Below, one piece after another: positions 29,786 to 40,000 of a stretch of 48,251 bases of DNA. Below the pieces are notes generated by a model, which saw only the letters and a list, made by a program, of their open reading frames with translations, was not told the origin of the DNA and searched no databases. The translations under genes and the position numbers were made by a program. Source of the DNA: Stentor coeruleus (Eukaryota > Ciliophora > Heterotrichea > Heterotrichida > Stentoridae); the NCBI GenBank assembly GCA_001970955.1, contig MPUH01000522.1, positions 1-48,251 on the forward strand, read 5' to 3'. The stretch's first letter is position 1. Each line of letters starts with the position of its first letter.

Positions 29786-30139
29786 ATGAAAACATTCGAA
29801 GATTACATCATCACACAGTACTGCTGTATGGCGAACGAATGCGGGAGGACATACACCACCAAACTCAATCTGAAGAGGCACATCCTTGTGAGCCATGTTA
29901 AGAGCGAAAAATTCAAATGCGATCAATGTCAGAAATGTTTTGCAAGTAAGCAAAATTTAACTGAGCACAAATACTTGCACTCAGGAGAAAAACCTTATTC
30001 CTGCAGTATATGCAAAGAACTTTTCAGGCATATCAGCTCTTTGTCACTTCATTACAAAAGACATCAATATGATCAAATTGAACAAAAAGGAATTTCATCC
30101 AAATTCCAAGATAAAAGCACCCAAACTTTTGAGAACTAG
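29786..30139 (+). CDS. Three-finger C2H2 zinc-finger protein, copy 2
   Basis: A 117-residue paralog of copies 1 and 3, beginning MKTFEDYIITQYCC. Finger 1 uses C14, C19, H32, H37; finger 2 C45, C48, H61, H65; finger 3 C73, C76, H89, H93. The linker HSGEKPY before finger 3 is close to the consensus TGEKPY, typical of DNA-binding fingers. Helix residues -1, 2, 3, 6 are T/L/N/R, S/Q/N/E and H/S/S/L, the same as copy 3 except for the last residue, so both should bind nearly the same site (inference). A polar tail of about 20 residues follows (QKGISSKFQDKSTQTFEN). There is no transactivation or other domain. Confidence 0.88.
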   Translation: MKTFEDYIITQYCCMANECGRTYTTKLNLKRHILVSHVKSEKFKCDQCQKCFASKQNLTEHKYLHSGEKPYSCSICKELFRHISSLSLHYKRHQYDQIEQKGISSKFQDKSTQTFEN

Positions 30140-33100
30140 TTAACAGGCTTAAAAATAAAAATTGAATAGTTTAACTACCCCTGTAGCATAAATATTTAAG
30201 ATATAATAAATTATATATGCAGTTTATGAAGTTGTTGAGGATTTAAAATCATAATCTTTTTAGCCAGGATGGCTATGATGATAAGTAACTGTACAATGCG
30301 AACTCTAAGTCAAATTTTGTCGAAGTCGCGGCATTTTCAATAAAACACATCTTTCTCTAATATTGTGATTATAGCATATTTTAGTTAATATATTAAACTT
30401 GGTAAAGTATTATACATACATATTTAAAATAATCATAAAAAGAGTTTATTTACAAATTTAAAACTAAATTCCAGAAAACACTAATCCAAAATAACTTTTC
30501 AATTTTTTTATTTATATAATCCTCCTTTTTTGTGTCAAATCACAGAAATAAAAGGGCTATGAATATTAAAAATAGTCTTTAAGCCAAGTCCCCGTTATTG
30601 TTTAACAATTTTTTATAGACCTGGCATAAAAATGCTCTACTCCACCACAAATTAATTGATCCTTTTTCATGTTTTTAATATTAAAATCGTAGATATTTCA
30701 TAATTTTCATTTTATTGTGTGCATTTGTAATGTCATAACATATTGAGGAAATAAATTCAAGTGTTTATGATTTTTTTATTTAGAAACCTTTTAGTATTTT
30801 GTTGTGTTACTGCATTTATTTCAATTTATTTTAATATAATGCACAGTGTAATTATTGTATGTTTTTCTAAGGATTTCATAAAATATTTAGTCTTTTTATG
30901 CTATTTCTTACTTGAAAAATTAATACTTTGTTGATTATTCAAAGTTTGGAGGTATATAAAAAATATTTTACGTATATCAGAATTGAGTATTACGAACTTT
31001 GCTTATAAGATTTTCTGAGGAAACTATTTATATACAGAGAGGTGATTATACTGAAAGCTTAAAATAGTATAAGAACGTTAGTTCTTTCTAAAAAAAAAAA
31101 CAACTGAACTTTGATAAAAAAAATACTTTGTTATAACAAAACTAAATAAGTCGATTAAGTTATAAAATAAACTCTAGGATAGATTAAAACATTATAAGAT
31201 AAAACAAGCTATTCATATAGAAAAAAAACTATAAAATCATTTGCGGTTTTTACCGATTTATTTATATAAGTAAACTTTTATGAAGAACATCTCCCGACTA
31301 TAATAAAAATATCATAAAATTAACTAGTAAGCACATTAAACTTTTCAGAACTTATAAGAAGCTCTGATTTTGAAACTTTGAAAAACTAAATTAAGTGTTA
31401 ATAAAAATGTTAGTCAAAAAGAGCTTAGAAAATAAAATTTACAAAGCATCGACAAAAGTTTGTAAACTTCAAAAACTTCAAAAATACAAAAACAATTCAA
31501 TGAATGATAAAAAAGCTTTTAGTCTATTGAAATTCCTAAGCATATAGATTTATAAAAAGAAATAGGGTAAAATGTTATACTGAAGAATTTCTAAGAATAT
31601 TTTCAATCAAGTTATGCTAGACAAATTTTCAAAAGAAATTGGGTTATTGAAATTTGAGTTAAAAAGAAGAAAGTATGTCAAATATACTAGCAGATCATTT
31701 GTGGGGTGATGGATGAGAAATTGTGGAAAATCTTGTAATTTTTTTTGGGAAAATGAACTGAAGAATTAAATGTGGAGTATTTTCTTTAAGTATCATAGGT
31801 AAAAAATTATAAAAACAATAATTGATAGTATGTTTTAGTGATAAACAGAAATTTTGAGTGAAATTTTTAACAGTTTATCTGTTATGAGTGCGAAAAAAAT
31901 GCACGTATTATTGGGGTTTAGATATTTTATATATATAAATATCCTATAATGCTATCCTACTATAAACATTATATATTTAACTAGCATAAAGTCGTATTCA
32001 TCACTTAAAATTAGAAAAAACCCAAAACCTCATGCAATTTTCCAATACACAACTTGTATAAATTTACAAATTTATAAATCCTTATATCCTTGAAAAAAAA
32101 TCTTACAAGAATTTCCACTCAGTGTGAAGTATATCATTTTTATGAACTTAAACATATTTTTCCGAAAAATTTTACAAACAAAATCCAAAAGGAAAATACA
32201 ATAATAAATAATAAAAACTCTTCATAAACATCTAATAAACTATCTCTGATGAAAATCTATTCAAGAAATAAGCATATGTTTTAATTAACTTTTTTAAGTA
32301 CAAAGTTGAATTACAGTTGTAAAAATTTTTTAAGTAAATATAAAAGCATATTTTATAGTTTTATGAAGCTAGGGTATATACTAATGATATAATCAACAAC
32401 AAAACAAATGAAATTCATTAAAAACTAGTACTTTTAGTAACTTTATTTATAAACTTAGAAAACAAGAAGTATTATCAACTTTTACTATCTTTAAGAAGGA
32501 TAATTAGAATAAAATATACAATAACAGTTGCTAGAACAAGAAATTCTTGCTAACATGAACTGCTTGAGTTTTAACATTTTTTATGAAATTGGCTCCAATG
32601 CCAAATTAGACATAATAAAATTGGAAAATTTTAATAGTATCTATAAAACGTAGCAGTTTTTTGAGTTGTCCCTTCACTTTATATTACATCGTTTAAAAAA
32701 ATAACTATTTCTATCTATAAATCACTTAAGTATTTCAAGTTTATTACAAATTTACTTAACTTATTTCCCCTTTATTCACATTATAAGCATACACCACAAT
32801 TAAAATAAATATTTTCACCGCTACACATACATAACTAAGCCTATTCTCCTTATAAAATTATCCTATAGTTAAAGAAATGATTGGAATACAACTTTTCCTA
32901 AGTTAATCCACTGTTCTAGGAAATCTAATCATAGGGATTTATAAACATGGACTTGAGGAAATAATGTTTCTTTTCAAGCATGAATTTTACTTTACTATTG
33001 ATTTTTTACCTGAATTAAAGTACTTAGCTTTGATATAGCTTGCATTAGTTATATGTAAATTGTTATAAACATCTAATTTGTATAATGAAGCTTCTTCCTT

Positions 33101-34283
33101 TCCCCGTTTTTCGGCACTTTTCTTTTACTCTAAAAAAGGAAGCATAGTAGGTCTTTTGTGGTATTTTTACCTTTGAATGATGAGTTTTATAGAGAAAATC
33201 AGACAAAGGGCACAAATTAGACCTTTTAATACTTGAGTCTTATCTTTTCCAAAAGTTTGGGTTTTACTTAAGCTTTTTAGATAAAAACTAGTGAAAAGCT
33301 AATATTCAACTTTAAAAACTATAAGAATAAAAAAATCTGCAGGGATAAGCGCATTCAACTTAAAGATTTTTATGCAATTTATACATCCTGTGGAAAAATA
33401 ATCAAAAAAACCAGCATTTATGCGTTCTTTTTAATAGCCATGCTTACTTACTAATAGCTTTTTTGCTTATAGTTATAACATTTTGACTCATTCCTAGAAA
33501 AATGGTATTAATTATTATAAGGCCTATTAGTTTTGGGGTGAAAACATTATCTACAGTTTTTTTAGATCATGATCGAAATTAGCTTGTTTTTATAGTCTAA
33601 AAGCTAATTTTTTTCCTCAAGATCAAGAAGGTTGATTAAAAGAAAAAAATACCCTAGAGAATTCAGGATAAAATTCATAGAAGAATTTATTTATGAATGA
33701 TATTACTCTTGATACTCAAATACAATTACAGTAGGTGGATTAAAATCCGATTATGAAAGTTTCATAAAAAGGTTTAGGTGTTAAGTTTGTTGGATTTGAT
33801 GGATTCTACTAGAAAAATACTTGGAATTAATGAATATTTTTCAATTTTATATTTAAACTAAGCTTCACAAGAGTTTTTACTTGATAGGGATGTGAGATTT
33901 AAAGATTTTCCACAGTACTGCTGATTCTGATAACCCAGTCTAGTGAAATTCTTATTTGCACACAATCCTTACCTTAAATTTACTCTAAAGCTTATAAATA
34001 TTCATTATATCTCTTAAGCATAATTCTATCTTTTCTAAGGGTTTTAAAGAGTTTGGAAAAAGTCTTTATCGATTTTCTATAAGTTTTCATATTCATAGAT
34101 TCAACAAGAGTCTAGTCTTTACTTAGAAAACATCAAGGGTATAAAAATACTTAATAATTAACCTAACGAGCATCATAACCTTAGTTTATTATTTCATTTT
34201 CCAGCCTAGATCCTTAAGGACTTAAAGCATTCTTTGAATCACCATTAAAATAATTTGTCGCATACTACCTGATTCTTTGATAA
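30140..34283. other. 4.1-kb gene-free region between zinc-finger copies 2 and 3
   Basis: No ORF of 60 codons on either strand and no recognised RNA gene over more than 4 kb, very unusual against the dense packing on both sides. Composition is AT-rich with mixed strand usage. A short ATGATGA near 30276 resembles a snoRNA C box, but no CTGA D box lies within a suitable distance. Confidence 0.5.
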
Positions 34284-34661
34284 ATGGCAGAGGTTATAAA
34301 TAAAATGAAGGTCTTTGAAGATTACATTGTCAAACAGTATTGTTGTATCGCGAACGGATGTGGAAAGTTTTATACCACAAAGCTAAATTTAAAGAGGCAT
34401 ATACTCATAAGTCACGTGGCAAAAGATCGTTTTCAATGCCCAGATTGCGAAAAGTGTTTCTCTAGCAAGCAAAATTTGACTGAACATTCATACTTACACT
34501 CAGGGCAAAAGCCATATGAGTGTCGCTATTGCGGCCAGAAATTTAGGCATATAAGCTCATTGTCTGTACACTATAAATACCACAGGCTCGAAGGAGATGA
34601 CGATTTAGGCGTAGAAGAAAAAGAAGTTATTCCCCAATATAAGTCTAAAAAAAACATTTAA
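34284..34661 (+). CDS. Three-finger C2H2 zinc-finger protein, copy 3
   Basis: A 125-residue paralog. Homology with copy 2 begins at Met8 (MKVFEDYIVKQYCC, codon at 34305), so either ATG could be the start. Finger 1 uses C21, C26, H39, H44; finger 2 C52, C55, H68, H72; finger 3 C80, C83, H96, H100. The linker reads HSGQKPY. Helix contact residues are T/L/N/R, S/Q/N/E and H/S/S/V, nearly identical to copy 2, showing selection on the fingers despite divergence elsewhere. The acidic and Lys-rich C-terminal tail (DDDLGVEEKEV) differs from copy 2. Probably a nuclear DNA-binding protein; the target is unknown. Confidence 0.88.
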   Translation: MAEVINKMKVFEDYIVKQYCCIANGCGKFYTTKLNLKRHILISHVAKDRFQCPDCEKCFSSKQNLTEHSYLHSGQKPYECRYCGQKFRHISSLSVHYKYHRLEGDDDLGVEEKEVIPQYKSKKNI

Positions 34662-36587
34662 CAGCTATTAACAGTAGTTTTTTGTGTTCATAGTTAATTT
34701 ATTCCTTAAGAAATGTTAGCCCAAAAGTCCTTTTCATATGGCAAAGTCTCAAGGTACTGTACTTGAAAGGGCTTATTACCCTGCACTTTGAAGATTTTGA
34801 TGAGAGGTCTTCACTCCCACGTTTTCGCCCCCAGCCGACCAGGGTATTAGAAAAAAATCGTCCAGTTGTTTCAGAAATGCGAATGAGAATATCATTATTT
34901 TCATGTCCTTTCTTGGAGATTATCAAAATATAAGCCTAAAAGTGCCTTAAAACACCCTTACCAAGTCATATCCTTCGTCTTGGATTTTTTTTAACCTGTT
35001 TTTGTAAAATGTTTAATGATCTTTTTACGCAAACATACCTTCTTCAATAAATTTTACCTTTTAACCTCGGATTTTAAGCTGTTAAAGTGCTTTCTTAGTA
35101 GGAGAAGTCTTTTGGCATATACTTAAGTGTTCAGAAGTTAAGGAATAAAAAAGCGCGAAAAGTCTCAAGATTTTTAAAAAAAAAAGCTTGATACGATTAG
35201 TTTTAGGGATTTAAGCAGGCTTGTTATTGAGAGAATTTAGGATTTTCAAGTTAGGAAAAGAAAAACTGATTGATTTTATAGTTATTTAATGCACCTTAAG
35301 CAATTACTATTGAATTTAGTCGAAGTTAGTGATCAGTGAAAACTGTTTATTTTCAGGCAAATTTTTTTTTGGAAACGATTTGGGGAAGAGTGAGAGATTG
35401 GAAGTGAAGGAGGATTTGGTGGTGGAAGATAGTGTGTGATGAGGGGAGAAGGGAGATAGTTTTTGATTAAAAATCAGGTGAATATTGGAAAAAACTGCAA
35501 TTAGCATTAAAAAATTCTCCTTATACAGTAAGCATTTCCAAGATAAACATAGACAATAGTATTCTCATCACATAAAAACTTATAAATAAGCTTAAATCAT
35601 TCAAAACTTTACTATTATCGAAAAACTTTGTTTTTTGGAATAACTTTTTACTTCAGATAAAACTAAGTTAAATACGGAAATTAACTGCCATTTTGATTGG
35701 TTTATAAGTTGAATGAAACTGAATACCGAGACAACTATTAAAATACCCTCTAGCTACCTACAAGAAGTAAATAATCTAAAATAATATTTACGTAGTTTTA
35801 GCTTATTTTTGTCACTATTACTCTATATTAGGAAAAGCTTTGATCAAAAAATCTACATGAATTTAGAATTATAGAAAATTAGTTTTTATAATTTTTTATT
35901 TCTTGATATTAGAAAAGATTTTTGCTAACTTTTTTTAAACTAAGTTGAAGAATTTTTGATTTTCTTTATAGCAAAGCAGAAATATAATATAAAGTGCAAA
36001 TGCTTTTTTTTATCATAGAAGTATTTTGACCTTTAGCCTAAGGCTCTTATGCTCTTTTCTTGAACCCAAGCTATTTTTTCTCAGTTATTTAATTGTCTAT
36101 ATCTCCCCTTTATCACATAACAGCAAATATTTTCTTTATCTAAAAGTGATTTGTTCCTGCATCATTGCTTCTTTTTAGAAATTTGGCAAGAAGATTCCTC
36201 AAAAATGCCAACTCCAAAGAGTTTCCTTCATCAATCTTCCAATAAAACACATAACCTACTTAATATTTCCACAAATTTCACTAGATTTCATTACAAAGCA
36301 CCATATTCAGCATCTCAAGTCTTTATCTCTAGTTTTACATAAAGACCTTTATTCCAACCCTAAATAGCATCAAGGTCATAACAAAACTTTTCCATCAATT
36401 AAATTGAAATCTGTTGTAAAATAAACTCAACAAAAATAAAATATTTCTACCAGTCCCCAAAAAAAAGCATAAAAAATTTCACAATCCCTTATCATATCAC
36501 ACTCTACTAACTCCTAACACTCCTCTATAATCCCAGCTACCTCCCAACACCAAAAATCCACATGAATTTCATATAATAACTACTTAA
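34662..36587. other. Gene-free region with a relatively GC-rich island
   Basis: 1.9 kb without a supported gene. Positions about 34700-34925 are visibly richer in G and C than the rest of the desert and carry an ATG-less open frame on the minus strand. Positions about 35370-35462 form a purine- and G-rich tract on the + strand. From about 36360 to 36587 the + strand is A/C-rich and G-poor, marking the 3' flank of the minus-strand gene that follows. Confidence 0.5.
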
Positions 36588-36755
36588 TTACCTCCTAAAA
36601 TCAGTTCGACTCAATTGCTCGGCTAAAGATTCTCCTTTATTTTGATATTTCTGTTCATATCTTTGTGGTGGGTTAATAGCATAAGCAATCCCTGTAAAAA
36701 CAAACGTCAAAGCTCCTCCCATTAAGAAATAAAATCCCAAATTCAGATTATTCAT
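36588..36755 (-). CDS. Small single-pass membrane protein
   Basis: An ORF runs from 36815 to 36588. The likely start is the ATG at 36755 (MNNLNLGFYFLMGG), giving 55 residues with one transmembrane segment (about 6-26), followed by a polar tail NPPQRYEQKYQNKGESLAEQL and SRTDFRR. Earlier in-frame ATGs at 36782 and 36815 would lengthen it to 64 or 75 residues; the earliest overlaps the stop codon of the PEX11-like gene as ATGA, improbable for two separate eukaryotic transcripts. The A/C-rich + strand just to the left is the expected 3' flank for a minus-strand gene. It resembles small organelle membrane proteins in layout; no family is recognised. Confidence 0.6.
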   Translation of the reverse strand: MNNLNLGFYFLMGGALTFVFTGIAYAINPPQRYEQKYQNKGESLAEQLSRTDFRR

Positions 36756-36811
36756 TATTACATTTCCTATACATTTATACATAAAAGCATATGAAAAACA
36801 AGCTATTAAAC

Positions 36812-37660
36812 TCATTTATATATTGTGTCCATCGACGAGCATTGTGTAAGTTTTTTCTTCTGCACCATAGGCATAAGTTGATGGAAAAAAATTTTCGTTA
36901 CCCCAAGCGCATAAGAAGCAATCCCACAAACATCATGAAAAATCATAGAAATCCGTATATACCCAGGAAGCTTAATTGCCCTATACAACATAAAAATCCT
37001 AAGTATATTTTTTATCAACGTAAGCATATTGAATCTCCACTTATATCTGATTATATTAAGTTGATTCATAAGCCCTTCACCTTCATTTCCATGATCTATA
37101 GTCAATTGTCTTCTAATCAAAGTTTCGCTACAAAGTTTTTCTTTTTGGTTGATTTTTTTCCTTTTAAGCAAAGTTATAACTACAAGCAAAAAATATCTTA
37201 TAAGAGAAAACACGTTTTTAGCATTTTCCCATTTCCATCTAGGGTCGGATATGTATTTGTTTATAACCCCAGCTTCAGCAACCCAGACTATATTGTCGAA
37301 AATGTAGTAAAAAATACCAAAAAAGTGCCGGAGAAATTTCAAGATCGATAAAAGGTCCCCAGGTTTTTTAAGGTTACTATCTATATTCCCGATTTCTTCT
37401 ATCCAACGAAGGAGTCTGAAAATTTTCTGACCGTTTCTCATGGCATCTTGGAGGGTTTTTGACATTCTTACGTCAGATGGCCATTCTTTGATTCGATATG
37501 AGGCTAGATAATCGAGCATGCAATGTTTGTAGAGAGCTGATAAACATTGCATTATTCCAAATACTTTGTACCTACCCCGAGATGATCGAAGTATCTGCAT
37601 TGTGCAGGAATTTAGGTACCTTAAAGAGGGTTTTAGGCCAACATGAGGAATTCTGAGCAT
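36812..37660 (-). CDS. PEX11-like peroxisomal membrane protein
   Basis: A 282-residue protein from ATG at 37660. Residues about 70-130 fit the PEX11 family: MRNGQKIFRLLRWIEEIGNI (the amphipathic membrane-bending helix region, usual form RK-x-x-RLG/R-x-x-x-x-E) and YYIFDNIVWVAEAGVI (usual form Y-x-x-x-DN-x-x-WL-x-x-x-G). The C-terminal part has a further hydrophobic stretch (FHDVCGIASYALGVTKIFF, about 240-258) like the last membrane segment of the family. PEX11 proteins elongate peroxisomal membranes before division. The N-terminal 40 residues are basic and align less well. The small membrane protein gene follows at once on the same strand. Confidence 0.7.
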   Translation of the reverse strand: MLRIPHVGLKPSLRYLNSCTMQILRSSRGRYKVFGIMQCLSALYKHCMLDYLASYRIKEWPSDVRMSKTLQDAMRNGQKIFRLLRWIEEIGNIDSNLKKPGDLLSILKFLRHFFGIFYYIFDNIVWVAEAGVINKYISDPRWKWENAKNVFSLIRYFLLVVITLLKRKKINQKEKLCSETLIRRQLTIDHGNEGEGLMNQLNIIRYKWRFNMLTLIKNILRIFMLYRAIKLPGYIRISMIFHDVCGIASYALGVTKIFFHQLMPMVQKKKLTQCSSMDTIYK

Positions 37661-38126
37661 TTTTACATTAAAAATACAGGATTATCAGGAATTGGCAGGT
37701 TGCGAAGAATGGAGTGAAGGGAAAATTTATAAGGGTTTTTGAAGTAGAAAAGAGAAGTTTAGGGATGGTGCTTGGTTTTTTTGTTTAAAAATTAGTTTAT
37801 ATAAAATGCTTTATTGATAAAATTGCTTTGGGCTGTGAGAAATATATAAGAAAAAAATGTGAATTTTATTTTACATTAAATATATTCTCTGTTATTTTAT
37901 ATATATTCTTCCTTCTATGGGCATATCAATAAATCATCATGTTTATTATTAGACTTTGATATTTCGTTATTATAAATCCTAACACCCAAAAGCATCTGAA
38001 TATATAAACTCTATGCTAAAAACCAAATACATAAAAAACATCCCTAACAAAATTATTTAGCCTCATCTTCAATCATATATCATTTTACTTTCACCCTACC
38101 TACTTTAATTATATTTTTAACAAAAA
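37661..38126. other. Divergent intergenic promoter region
   Basis: 466 bp between divergent genes. It is G-rich on the + strand near 37680-37800 (5' flank of the minus gene) and A/C-rich from about 37970 (5' flank of the plus gene). No defined motif is recognised. Confidence 0.5.
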
Positions 38127-39167
38127 ATGAATCTAATACTTTCAGCACTATTATCTATCTCTCAAAGTCTTGATATATCTAATTGTGCAGCATTTAGTTG
38201 TGCTTTAATAGCAACTGCAACAACCTGTGCTTCTTATTCACAAAATGTTTTAACTTTAACCTCTTGTGTTGATGGGTATACATGTTCAGGTTTAGATTCA
38301 ATGCTTTCAGAAATAAAAGAATATTCATCACTTACATGTATTAAAGAAAACACAGATAATACCGACTCATGCTATGAATATTGGGGAACTGGAAAAAACC
38401 CAAGTGGCTGGCCCTGTTGTGAAGATAGTAACTGCGCATCACAAAATTGTACAGATGATTATTGCAAAGGTAAAACTATAAATGAAAGTTGTAATTCAGA
38501 TGAAGAATGTGAAGTTGGTCTTTATTGTGATGAAAAATGCATAAAACTAAAAACTTTAAACGAAGATTGCATTAGTGACTCTTCTTGCCCTATAGGCAGT
38601 GGCTGTAATAAGAATATATGTACTGAATTGTTTTCTATTGGTCTTGGTGAAGAATCTGAGGATAAAAAGTTTTGTATAAGCAATTTTATTAAATCTGGGT
38701 TATGTGATACTTTGGTTGTTTGGAATCAAACTAGTGTTATTACTCCACCTTATGAATGTAAAATTGGGACGAAATGCAAATATGTGACTTATAATAGTCA
38801 GGAAGTATTTGAAGAAGAAAACTGCTTATGTGCTGGGGTTACTGGAGAAAGTGGATATTGTCCAATTGTGGATGGGGTAAGTTTAGCTGATTTAACTGGG
38901 AGAATTGGGTACACTGAAGGGAATTGTTCTGGATTACTTTCACATACAGATAATGTAGATTATCTTTATAAATGCGATTCAATTTCTGATTTTGATTATC
39001 AGTTTTATAAACAAGTTACTGAACAAAGAAAGTTTTGGCCTTTGTTTCAGTCGAAAGTTCTTGTGGGTTGTGGCTTTGATGAAGATCTTTTTAACCCAGA
39101 AGATTATGGTATAAGTGCAGCTTGGATCCTTTTCCCTTTTTTGATGAAGTTTTTAATTGTTGTTTAG
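38127..39167 (+). CDS. Cysteine-rich secreted or GPI-anchored surface protein, paralog B
   Basis: A 346-residue paralog of the protein at 14188-15216. The signal peptide is MNLILSALLSISQSLD. The Cys modules occur in the same order: CCEDSNCASQNC, CNSDEECEVGLYC, CISDSSCPIGSGC. They are followed by KFCISNFIKSGLCDTLVVW (matching KFCITNYTYNETCDSIQVW in paralog A) and CLCAGVTGESGYC. The C-terminus (GISAAWILFPFLMKFLIVV) is a hydrophobic GPI-type signal or membrane anchor. The paralogs are about 24 kb apart, so they are dispersed rather than tandem, and each sits next to unrelated genes. A family of variable surface proteins is plausible (inference). Confidence 0.78.
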   Translation: MNLILSALLSISQSLDISNCAAFSCALIATATTCASYSQNVLTLTSCVDGYTCSGLDSMLSEIKEYSSLTCIKENTDNTDSCYEYWGTGKNPSGWPCCEDSNCASQNCTDDYCKGKTINESCNSDEECEVGLYCDEKCIKLKTLNEDCISDSSCPIGSGCNKNICTELFSIGLGEESEDKKFCISNFIKSGLCDTLVVWNQTSVITPPYECKIGTKCKYVTYNSQEVFEEENCLCAGVTGESGYCPIVDGVSLADLTGRIGYTEGNCSGLLSHTDNVDYLYKCDSISDFDYQFYKQVTEQRKFWPLFQSKVLVGCGFDEDLFNPEDYGISAAWILFPFLMKFLIVV

Positions 39168-40000
39168 GTAAAGTTAAGAATTTTGCAGTTTTTTATATTT
39201 GGGAATTATTAATTTAAGTCGAAGAACTATGTTTTTGCTTAGAAGGTATAAAATAATTTAATAATTCTTTTTGGTTAGTTATTAGTTTGTTTTATTATAA
39301 AATTAGCATAAATTTTAATGCGATTTTATATACTGAGACTTTTAGGTTTAGTAAAATGGTAAGCTAAATGCAAAGTATCTAAAGCTTTCAACTAGTTAAA
39401 AAATATTTGTCATTTATTAATAACAGACTTATTCATAAGCTTTTTATATATTTAAATAATTTTTTCCCACAAACTAAATTTTTCATTCAAGTAAATTTTA
39501 AAATCAAGTAACTCATTTTCAGTTGAATCCTTGAAATTTGTTATCTAGATAAAATTCGAAAAATTTCTTTGTACTCATCTTATTAAAGCTTCTATGAAAT
39601 CACATATAATAAACCGTCATAAAATTTCAATACTCCCTAACTTCACTTAAGCGCTTTTAACATAAAAAAATCATAACAGCATTCACTCAAGGCTTTTAAT
39701 CACAAAAAAAATATCACTCCCAAGCATCCCACACTGAAAAAAGTTATAATCACTTTTTTACACATCATTACATCTTATCCTTCATTTCTTCTACAAGGCT
39801 CTTTTTACTTCATCCATCCGCTTTAATCATAAAAATACTAAAAATCCAAAACAATCTCAAAAAAACTTTTAGAAAAAAATCAAACCCAACCTTTATCCAA
39901 CATTCCCTTTCTTTTTCCTCAAACACCTTAAACAAAATTAACCTGAAAATTTAAATAAACCACTAAATATAACAACATAAACTTTTTTTTTCATATAAAT
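39168..40000. other. Intergenic spacer (tandem + genes)
   Basis: 833 bp without a gene. G/T-rich until about 39380, then increasingly A/C-rich, with 39650-39990 almost free of G on the + strand. Confidence 0.55.

Noticed and set aside
25291-34661. Zinc-finger proteins as a transposon-borne set
   Set aside because: No transposase, terminal repeats or target duplications are visible around the copies.
34699-34926. 75-codon minus-strand ORF as a gene
   Set aside because: There is no ATG near its start; an upstream 16-nt GTAAGG...AAG string does not join it to an open exon. The GC enrichment is reported separately as a finding.
36791-37351. 186-codon + strand ORF
   Set aside because: It is the antisense of the PEX11-like gene, whose minus-strand reading has recognisable family motifs.
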